A DNA stretch of 10,752 nucleotides from Bordetella parapertussis (lineage in GTDB: Bacteria; Pseudomonadota; Gammaproteobacteria; Burkholderiales; Burkholderiaceae_C), in assembly GCA_945900695.1 (NCBI GenBank), contig CAMDJU010000079.1:1-10752 (forward strand). Reading direction: 5' to 3'. This document shows, piece by piece, positions 1 to 5,497 of the stretch. Numbering within the stretch: position 1 is the first letter of the stretch; each line of letters opens with the position of its first letter. The notes under the pieces are model-generated. The model searched no databases. It had not been told where the DNA came from and saw only the letters and a list, made by a program, of their open reading frames with translations. The translations under genes were made by a program, and so were the position numbers.

Positions 1-170
1 GCCACATGGCACTTCGGGTGCTGCCATGCGGACAAGGCCGCCACCCGGATATCGCTGGCCAGTACCGTGGCGCCAGCATCCAAACAAGCATGTGTCATGG
101 CCAATCCAATGCCCGACCCCGCACCCGCAATCAACACCACACGTCCCGAAAAATCGTAGTTGACCTTCAT
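1..170 (-). CDS. SDR-family oxidoreductase, N-terminal part only (cut by window edge)
   Basis: Only the first 56 codons are inside the window; the rest lies to the left. The visible part is the start of a Rossmann fold: a strand, then the glycine-rich dinucleotide motif AGAGSGIG at residues 15-22, a helix, and a second strand ending in Asp40 (VLASD). In classical short-chain dehydrogenases an acidic residue there favours NAD(H) over NADP(H). The catalytic Ser/Tyr/Lys are outside the window, so activity cannot be judged. Two ATG codons stand side by side (starts 173 and 170). I prefer 170 because a weak GAAAG lies 6 nt before it, but 173 is possible. It follows the upstream SDR by only about 15 bp on the same strand and is almost surely the next gene of that operon. 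Substrate unknown. Confidence 0.85.
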   Translation of the reverse strand, partial: MKVNYDFSGRVVLIAGAGSGIGLAMTHACLDAGATVLASDIRVAALSAWQHPKCHV

Positions 171-185
171 CATTGGCTTTCAGAT

Positions 186-968
186 TCAGTGAGCGGTGTA
201 TCCACCGTCCACCAACATATCGGCTCCGGTCATGAACGACGATGCATCACTGGCCAGGTACAGCGCGGCCATGGCAATCTCATCAACCGTCCCCAATCGA
301 CCACTCAGGTGCAGCGGTGCCAGCACCTCGCGCGCCGCCTCCATGGTGCCAAAGCGGATCAACATCCGATCTGTCTCAATCGCTCCGGGCGACAAGGTGT
401 TGACGCGGATGCGGTCTGGCGCATGGTCGATGGCCATGGCGCGTGCCAAATTCAACAATCCCCCTTTGATCGCACAGTACACCGCACGGCGTGGCGACCC
501 CACATGGCCCAACTGCGAAGCGACGAGAACCACGGAGCCCCCACCGCTGCGCACCATGACTGGAATGGCTGCTTTGCTCATCAAAAAAGCGCCCGTCAAG
601 TTGACCGCAATCGCTTGGTTCCAATCGGCCAGTGAATAGTCCACCACGGTTCCACTCGGATCGGCAGCGGCGGCACCATTGATCAAAATGTGCAATGCGT
701 TTGAATGCCCACCCAACTTGTCTACCGCTGCTTGGGTTTGTTCTTGTGAAGACACATCGGCCACCAAAGCCAGGGCCATGCCTTTGTCTTGTTGGATCAA
801 ATCAACTGTTTCTTGCAAGCTTTGGGTGTTGCGATCCAAACAACCGACCATGGCACCTGCATTGGCCAGGGTTTGTGCAATCGCCCTGCCAATGCCTTGA
901 CCGGCACCCGTGACCAAAGCTGTTTTGCCGTGAAGGGAAAAGCGGTCTAAGACCGAGCCATTCGACAT
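186..968 (-). CDS. SDR-family NAD(P)-dependent oxidoreductase
   Basis: A complete classical short-chain dehydrogenase of 260 residues, the usual length. Cofactor motif TGAGQGIG is at 20-27. Asp45 ends the second strand (GCLDR), pointing to NAD(H). The usual NNAG is present as NGAA at 97-100. The catalytic tetrad is complete: Asn123, Ser151, Tyr164 and Lys168 (YCAIK), with the normal 13-residue Ser-Tyr spacing. A PG motif follows at 194-195 and the C-terminus has the typical MTGADMLVDGGYT ending. It should oxidise an alcohol or reduce a ketone in the cytoplasm; the sequence does not reveal the substrate. The start at 968 is chosen over an in-frame GTG at 974 because a clear AGGAG lies 5 nt before 968 and would overlap the GTG. 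It sits between an Ldh_2-family dehydrogenase gene and another SDR in one operon. Confidence 0.95.
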   Translation of the reverse strand: MSNGSVLDRFSLHGKTALVTGAGQGIGRAIAQTLANAGAMVGCLDRNTQSLQETVDLIQQDKGMALALVADVSSQEQTQAAVDKLGGHSNALHILINGAAAADPSGTVVDYSLADWNQAIAVNLTGAFLMSKAAIPVMVRSGGGSVVLVASQLGHVGSPRRAVYCAIKGGLLNLARAMAIDHAPDRIRVNTLSPGAIETDRMLIRFGTMEAAREVLAPLHLSGRLGTVDEIAMAALYLASDASSFMTGADMLVDGGYTAH

Positions 969-973
969 GAGCA

Positions 974-978
974 CTCCT
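974..978 (-). promoter_or_regulatory. Shine-Dalgarno AGGAG that fixes the SDR start
   Basis: Read on the minus strand, AGGAG stands 5 nt before ATG at 968. It overlaps the alternative GTG at 974, which therefore cannot use it. It is the clearest ribosome binding site of the left operon, suggesting this gene is translated independently rather than by coupling to the gene upstream. Confidence 0.75.
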
Positions 979-1005
979 GTATTGACAGCACAACCGCTGG
1001 GCCAT

Positions 1006-1023
1006 GCCGCATCAAACTGCGGC
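1006..1023. repeat. Short inverted repeat between the Ldh_2 and SDR genes
   Basis: GCCGCA, a 6-nt loop TCAAAC, then TGCGGC gives a perfect 6-bp stem inside the 120-bp gap between the Ldh_2 stop and the SDR start. No T-run follows it on the minus strand, so it is not a standard intrinsic terminator for the operon. It could be an mRNA stability or processing hairpin, or chance. Nothing else clear is visible in 979-1088. Confidence 0.35.
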
Positions 1024-1088
1024 GAAGTATGGGGGAATTTTTGCTTGGTGGCTGCCCAGTGCGCGACAGCGCTGAAAGTGCCAACGCA

Positions 1089-2132
1089 CTACCAAGGCAA
1101 GTCCATGCCATCTGGGCGGGGACATGCACTCAACTCTTTGATAACCGCAGCCGACAAGGGGATGCCCGCCACCATGCGCTGGGCATGGCAGCGTTGTCCG
1201 CGCTCACCAGGCATGCGAATCGCCTCGCTGGCATCGCTGGGCGCGAGCCCGCGCAGCGTGGCCACGGTTCGCGCGACCTCTTGCTGAAAATCGACCACAG
1301 AAGAAAAACGGCCAATGTCCACGGCCAGCAACCAGGCATTTTGTCTGTGCTTGCGGGCTGCGGGTTTGTCGCTGAAGTAGTCGGAGATGATGGGGTTGCC
1401 CACCACCAAACTGCACATCAACTCAAACATCAGGGCCAGACCCGATCCTTTGGGCCCAGCCATGGGCATGGGAATGGTGGCCTGTTGTGGGTCGGTGGTG
1501 GGTTGGCCTTGGGCGTCCAACGCCAGCCCAGCAGGCAGAGGGGTTTGGTTTTGTTTGGCCAAGCGCAGTTGCCCCATGGACATGGCACCCGACGCCATGT
1601 CCAAAATGATGGGTTCGTCATCGGGGCCAGGGACGGCAATTGACAAGGGCGCCGTTGACACACCTGCCGCGCTGGCACCGTGATACGCCATCAAGGGCAA
1701 CGAAGCCGCAAACGCCACACCCACCATGCCCTCTTTGGCCAAGGCTTGGGTGAAACACCCCAAAGCACCGGTGTGGGTCGTGCCGCGCACCATCACCAAG
1801 CCCAAACCCAGGGCACGGACTTTGACGGTGGCTTGCGCCACCGCGTGCGACATGGCCACCGCGCCAGCACTGGCATTCGCATCAAACACATGCACCGCTG
1901 GCGTGTCGTGCAAAACTTGCCACGTGGGTTGTGTGTTGATCACCCCTTTGTGAATAAAGTTCAAGTAAAAACCCACCCGCCCAACGCCATGCGTATCAAT
2001 CCCACGCAGTTCGGCCCACACCAAGGCCTTGGCCACGCTGCGTGCGGGCTCATTGGCCATGCCTGCGTGGACAAAAAGCGCTTGGACAAAATGTTCAAGC
2101 CGCTCAGCCTGAACCAGGGTGCTGTTGCTCAT
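1089..2132 (-). CDS. Ldh_2 (malate/L-lactate/ureidoglycolate dehydrogenase) family oxidoreductase
   Basis: A 347-residue cytoplasmic protein of the type that includes ureidoglycolate dehydrogenase (AllD), sulfolactate dehydrogenase (ComC) and the cyclic-imine reductase DpkA. These use NAD(P)H to interconvert 2-hydroxy acids and 2-oxo acids, or to reduce cyclic imino acids. Seen here: the RGIDTHGVGR segment at 43-52 with the family's catalytic His48; a second conserved His120 in TTHTGALG; DMASG at 178-182; AGPKGSGLALMFELM from 225, the family's KGxGLA signature; and MPGERG near the C-terminus. The usual GTNP segment is altered (STAP, 159-162), so it is a divergent member. Its ATG overlaps the TGA of the upstream solute-binding protein gene by 4 bp (ATGA), implying translational coupling. 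The precise 2-hydroxy or imino acid substrate cannot be read from the sequence. Confidence 0.92.
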   Translation of the reverse strand: MSNSTLVQAERLEHFVQALFVHAGMANEPARSVAKALVWAELRGIDTHGVGRVGFYLNFIHKGVINTQPTWQVLHDTPAVHVFDANASAGAVAMSHAVAQATVKVRALGLGLVMVRGTTHTGALGCFTQALAKEGMVGVAFAASLPLMAYHGASAAGVSTAPLSIAVPGPDDEPIILDMASGAMSMGQLRLAKQNQTPLPAGLALDAQGQPTTDPQQATIPMPMAGPKGSGLALMFELMCSLVVGNPIISDYFSDKPAARKHRQNAWLLAVDIGRFSSVVDFQQEVARTVATLRGLAPSDASEAIRMPGERGQRCHAQRMVAGIPLSAAVIKELSACPRPDGMDLPW

Positions 2133-3178
2133 GGGCGCTCAATCTTTCTAGAGTCAATCACTTGGCGCCACTTGCGCAGTTCACTGGCCACATAGCGGTT
2201 CATCTCGTCAGGTGAATTGGCCTGGGGTTCTCCACCAAGCTCAACCAGTCGCCGCACCACGTCCGCTTGACCGACTATTTTTCGCATCTCCGCGTTGAGG
2301 TATTGCACCACCGCATCGGGTGTGCCACCAGTGACGCCCAAGGCAATGAATGAGTACACCTCGTAACCCGGCAAGGCCTCGCTCACATTGGCCAGCTCTG
2401 GCATGGGTTTGTAGCGCTCGCGGCCAGTGGCGGCCAAGGCCCGCAGTTTTCCACTCTTGATGAACGGCAATGAAAGTGTCGGCGCCTCAAACAAAAAATC
2501 CACCCGGCCCGCCAAGGTTTCACTCAAAGCCGTGTTGCCGCCCTTGGTCGGGATGTGCACGGTTTCAATGTTGGCCATGGCGTTCATCAATTCGGCCGAC
2601 AAATGGCTGATCGACCCCACGCCCGACGTGGCGTAATTGAGGGAGCCAGGATTTTTTTTGGCATGTGCCACCAAATCGGGGAAGGTTTTGAATGCAGAGT
2701 TGGCCGGAACATTGATGATGAAAGGATAGGCGGTCACCAAGGACACCATGGCCATGTCCTTGATCGGATCAAACGCTGGTGCGGTGCTCAGGGCTGCGGC
2801 CGCCGGATACGCACCCGTGACCAGCAACAAAGTGTGTCCATCGGGTTTGGCTTTGGCCACATGGGTAGCCCCCACCATGCCGCCAGCACCGGCCCGGTTT
2901 TCCACCACCACCGGCACATTCAGGGCTTCGCCCAGTTTTTGGGCCAACAACCGCGCCATGATGTCCGCAGAGCCACCCACGGCAAACGGGCAGACCAAGG
3001 TCAATGCCCGGCTGGGGTATCCCGCCACCGGACTGGCCGCCGTGGCAGCGTTAACCGCCGTGCCCCCCATCCACAAAGCGCTGGCAAGCCCCCAAAAAGA
3101 AAGCGCCAAACGGATGCGATTCTTCAAACGGGCGCATCCATACCCGCCCAGGCATGGGTTCAACAAGGTGAGTTTCAT
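2129..3178 (-). CDS. Tripartite tricarboxylate transporter (TTT) substrate-binding protein, Bug/TctC family
   Basis: A 349-residue exported receptor that binds a small carboxylate in the periplasm. The N-terminus carries an export signal: a basic stretch (KNRIR, 19-23), a hydrophobic core at 24-42, and a probable AxA-type cleavage near 44-48. The n-region is unusually long at about 22 residues, so an internal start such as the TTG at Leu18 is possible. The mature part opens with the family signature YPSRALTLVCPF followed by GGSADIMAR (68-76), in which Asp72 is the residue family members use in ligand binding, and VENRAGAGG (92-100). NYATSGVGS and the C-terminal lobe are also typical. There is no strong Shine-Dalgarno; the leader is A-rich. 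No TctA/TctB membrane genes are nearby, which is common for Bug receptors. Ligand unknown, probably the substrate of the operon. Confidence 0.93.
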   Translation of the reverse strand: MKLTLLNPCLGGYGCARLKNRIRLALSFWGLASALWMGGTAVNAATAASPVAGYPSRALTLVCPFAVGGSADIMARLLAQKLGEALNVPVVVENRAGAGGMVGATHVAKAKPDGHTLLLVTGAYPAAAALSTAPAFDPIKDMAMVSLVTAYPFIINVPANSAFKTFPDLVAHAKKNPGSLNYATSGVGSISHLSAELMNAMANIETVHIPTKGGNTALSETLAGRVDFLFEAPTLSLPFIKSGKLRALAATGRERYKPMPELANVSEALPGYEVYSFIALGVTGGTPDAVVQYLNAEMRKIVGQADVVRRLVELGGEPQANSPDEMNRYVASELRKWRQVIDSRKIERP

Positions 3179-3200
3179 GGCTTTTTTTAAGTTGAAAATG

Positions 3201-3216
3201 GGTTTAAAAATAAACC
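3201..3216. repeat. Small AT-rich inverted repeat between lyase and transporter genes
   Basis: GGTTTA-AAAA-TAAACC forms a perfect 6-bp stem with a 4-nt loop in the 41-bp gap between the DapA-family stop and the TTT-receptor start. The stem is weak (two G-C pairs). On the minus strand it is followed by mixed sequence and then an A-run, not a T-run, so it is not a terminator. It may be a processing site or chance. Confidence 0.3.
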
Positions 3217-3219
3217 GCT

Positions 3220-4155
3220 TCAGGCCTTGAGCAATCCGGCGGCGATCAAGGCCAGGCGAATTCGTTCAATTTCGTCGGGCTGAATCTTCACCAGCGGCGG
3301 GCGCACCACAGCACGTGGCAACTTGCCGAGCAACACCAAAGCCTCTTTCATCCGGTTGTGCATGTCCACAAAAGGCTCTGTGTAAAAAACTTCGGCAGTG
3401 TGATAAATGCGGTTGTGGATTTGTTGGGCCAGGCCCAAATCTTTGTTTTGCACGGCCTGGAAAAGCTGGGCCTGCAAGTCAGCGATGACGGAGCCGCTGC
3501 CCGACAACAGGCCATTGCAGCCCAGCACCAAAGAACTGAACAACCAGGCACTGTGGGTGCTCAATACATTCACCGGGGGTTGGCGGGATTGCAAGGCGCG
3601 AATTTGCCGATCGGCCAATTGCGCATTGCCACACCAGTCCTTGATGGCCTCAATCGTGGGAACGGCCTCGATCATGCGCAGCAATGTGGGCAGGGGGTAG
3701 CCTTGCCCCCCAGCCGGGTTGTACTGAAAAGCAATCAAAGGCAAATCGGTCACATCGGCAATGCGCTTGAAATGCTCGATCGCCATTTCAGGTCGCTGCC
3801 CAAAGGTATAGATGCCCGAAGGAAACACCAGCAAGGCAGCTGCGCCGCCGTCATGGGCCATTTTGGCCAAGCGTTGGGCTTCCATGCTGCTGTCGGTGTA
3901 GATGCCGTTGACGATGGGCAACTGGGCGCCAATTTCGTCTTTGGTGATGGCCAAAACCCGGACTTGCTCTTCAAACGTGCAAGAAGCGGCTTCGGTGGAA
4001 TGCGCATTGATCGTGATGGCGCTGATGCCTGGCACGCTGGCCACATCGCGCAGGTGCGCGCGATAACTCACCTCATCAATGGAAAGATCATCGAAGAATG
4101 GGAGCAACACAGCAGGGATCACGCCGTGGGGATGAAAACGTTGTGCTTTGTTCAT
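3220..4155 (-). CDS. DapA / dihydrodipicolinate synthase-family aldolase or dehydratase
   Basis: A 311-residue TIM-barrel class I lyase. Family members form a Schiff base between a lysine and a 2-oxo acid and then cleave, condense, dehydrate or deaminate it. Tyr145 (QYNPAGG, the YNP motif) and the Schiff-base Lys172 (EAIKDW) are present at the normal spacing. The first substrate motif, GTTGE in true DapA, reads NAHSTEAAS (50-58), so this is not the lysine-biosynthesis enzyme. It more likely acts on a catabolic substrate, as do hydroxypyrroline-carboxylate deaminase, keto-deoxy-sugar-acid dehydratases or hydratase-aldolases. The frame stays open to a GTG at 4227, but those extra residues would be translated across an inverted repeat and do not look like the family. 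ATG 4155, with AAGG 4 nt before it, starts the conserved HPHGVIPAVLLPF block. First gene of the left operon. Confidence 0.92.
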   Translation of the reverse strand: MNKAQRFHPHGVIPAVLLPFFDDLSIDEVSYRAHLRDVASVPGISAITINAHSTEAASCTFEEQVRVLAITKDEIGAQLPIVNGIYTDSSMEAQRLAKMAHDGGAAALLVFPSGIYTFGQRPEMAIEHFKRIADVTDLPLIAFQYNPAGGQGYPLPTLLRMIEAVPTIEAIKDWCGNAQLADRQIRALQSRQPPVNVLSTHSAWLFSSLVLGCNGLLSGSGSVIADLQAQLFQAVQNKDLGLAQQIHNRIYHTAEVFYTEPFVDMHNRMKEALVLLGKLPRAVVRPPLVKIQPDEIERIRLALIAAGLLKA

Positions 4156-4237
4156 GGGGCCTTGGAGGAATAAAAATTGAAGCTGTAGGATAAAGCATCG
4201 CCAACCCGTTTGCACAGACGGGTTCACCCTTGTCAGA
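4156..4237. promoter_or_regulatory. Divergent promoter region
   Basis: This 82-bp gap separates the starts of two operons that run outward, so it must hold both promoters or at least their control. For the plus strand a plausible sigma-70 pair is TTGGAG (4162-4167) and TAGGAT (4186-4191), 18 nt apart, placing transcription start near 4198, just before the inverted repeat at 4203. For the minus strand only a loose TATCCT-like -10 (around 4187-4192) is visible, without a convincing -35. The individual boxes are weak matches; the existence of a divergent control region rests mainly on gene layout. Confidence 0.5.
4203..4224. promoter_or_regulatory. Perfect inverted repeat AACCCGT-N8-ACGGGTT, candidate operator
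   Basis: Two 7-bp arms are perfectly complementary around an 8-nt centre (TTGCACAG). The repeat lies between the diverging DapA-family and VOC genes, 13 nt before the VOC start. Its 15-bp centre-to-centre spacing fits a site for a dimeric regulator on adjacent turns of the helix. Downstream of the candidate plus-strand promoter it would sit at about +5 to +26, a repressor position. As RNA it would also form a hairpin in the VOC leader close to the start codon. No regulator gene is present in the window to pair it with. Confidence 0.5.
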
Positions 4238-5479
4238 ATGGAATATATGGCTCTTCAAAACCCCACCACCCACATCGTTGACGGCTTGCGTTTGCCACGG
4301 CCTTTTCAAGTGCGCCGCTTGGGGCACTTTGGTATCAATGTCGAATCTGTCGCCCGCTCCATGGACTTTTATGGTCGATTGCTCGGTTTTGAAATTTCTG
4401 ATGAGTTGGATTTTGGTCCCCGTGTGCCTGAAACCCTGAAGGCTCAGGTCGGCCCCAGCCTGGGTTACTTCATGCGCCATGGCACCGACCACCATTCGTT
4501 TGTGCTTTTTCCACAGGCAGCAATGCATGCCAGCAACCCCCATTACCAGGCCCACCCACAGCTCAACCTGAACCAACTGACTTGGCAGGTTTCGTCTTTG
4601 CGCGAAGTGGCCCATGGCTTGGCATGGTTTGAATCTTTGGACTCGCGGGTGCTGCGTTCGGGGCGCGACACCCCGGGATCGAATTGGCACATTTACCCGG
4701 TAGATCCAGAAGGGCACATCAACGAGCTGTATTACGGCATCGAACAAATTGGCTGGTCCGGGCATTCCAAACCCATGGCCATGCATGGCATTCGCTACAC
4801 ACAGCCACCCGAATTGCCCCATCGGTCCGAGTTTGCAGAGGTCAATCAAGCCATGGCCCAAGGCGTGGCTTTGTCCAGTGGCTATCGGCGCGAAGACGCC
4901 TTGACAGAGACTTTTGATGTGGGTGGCATTCTGTTGCCGCGCCCCTTCAAAATCACCAAGGTGGGGCCCGTGCGCTTGTTTGTGCGCGATGTCCAGGCCG
5001 TGCTGAAGTTTTACACCCATGGACTGGGCTTGAGCCTGAGCGATCAAGCCGATGTCATGGGCCACACCTGTTATTTTTTGCGCACCAATACCGAGCATCA
5101 CGCACTGGCCCTGTACCCAGAAGCTTTGCGCGCTCCATTGGGCATCCAGCATTCGCGAAGCCTGCTGGGCTTTGGTGTGCAACTGGGCAGTTATGCCCAA
5201 TTGCGTGCGGCGGTGAACTACATGGGTCAAGCCGGTTACCAACCCGTCGACATGCCACCGGCACTGTCACCCGGCATGGGCCACCATGTGTGGCTGCAAG
5301 ACCCCGATGGCAATGCCGTGCAGCTTTATTGGGAAATGGAGCAAATTGGCTGGAATGGTTTGCCCCGACCGGTTGACCAAAGAAGGCCATGGCCACCAAG
5401 CCCCACAGCGTGGCCCGAACACATCGATGCCCAACAAGACAGCTTCATGGGTGAAGTATTTTTAGGTCCCTTGAACTGA
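4238..5479 (+). CDS. Tandem VOC-fold protein resembling type I extradiol ring-cleavage dioxygenases
   Basis: 413 residues made of two homologous VOC (glyoxalase/bleomycin-resistance/dioxygenase) halves. Repeat landmarks: LPRPFQVRRLGHFGINV (19-35) against LPRPFKITKVGPVRLFV (233-249); HHSFVLFP (85-92) against HHALALYP (287-294); DPEGHINELYYGIEQIGW (156-173) against DPDGNAVQLYWEMEQIGW (355-372). Extradiol dioxygenases cleave catechol rings with Fe(II) held by two His and one Glu. In the first half His30 and Glu163 stand at ligand positions, but the second His position reads Gln113 (LNQLTWQV). In the second half the three positions read Pro244, a Leu/Gly near 310, and Gln362. The second half therefore looks metal-free and the first incomplete, so catalysis is uncertain. 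No strong Shine-Dalgarno; a second in-frame ATG at 4247 has GGA 4 nt before it and may be the true start. Operonic with the deacylase 18 bp downstream. Confidence 0.88.
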   Translation: MEYMALQNPTTHIVDGLRLPRPFQVRRLGHFGINVESVARSMDFYGRLLGFEISDELDFGPRVPETLKAQVGPSLGYFMRHGTDHHSFVLFPQAAMHASNPHYQAHPQLNLNQLTWQVSSLREVAHGLAWFESLDSRVLRSGRDTPGSNWHIYPVDPEGHINELYYGIEQIGWSGHSKPMAMHGIRYTQPPELPHRSEFAEVNQAMAQGVALSSGYRREDALTETFDVGGILLPRPFKITKVGPVRLFVRDVQAVLKFYTHGLGLSLSDQADVMGHTCYFLRTNTEHHALALYPEALRAPLGIQHSRSLLGFGVQLGSYAQLRAAVNYMGQAGYQPVDMPPALSPGMGHHVWLQDPDGNAVQLYWEMEQIGWNGLPRPVDQRRPWPPSPTAWPEHIDAQQDSFMGEVFLGPLN

Positions 5480-5497
5480 TTGAACAGAGACACCCAT

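Noticed and set aside
1006..1023. Intrinsic terminator after the Ldh_2 gene
   Set aside because: The hairpin is real but no T-run follows on the minus strand, so I list it only as an inverted repeat.
4156..4227. N-terminal extension of the DapA-family protein to a GTG at 4227
   Set aside because: The extra 24 residues would be encoded through the inverted repeat and candidate promoter, do not resemble the family, and the normal family N-terminus begins right after ATG 4155.
4088..5242. Long minus-strand open frame of 384 codons opposite the VOC gene
   Set aside because: It is antisense to a gene with clear VOC domains, has no recognisable domain, is rich in His/Gln/Ala as expected for a shadow frame, and overlaps the DapA-family start. 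Treated as a codon-bias shadow.
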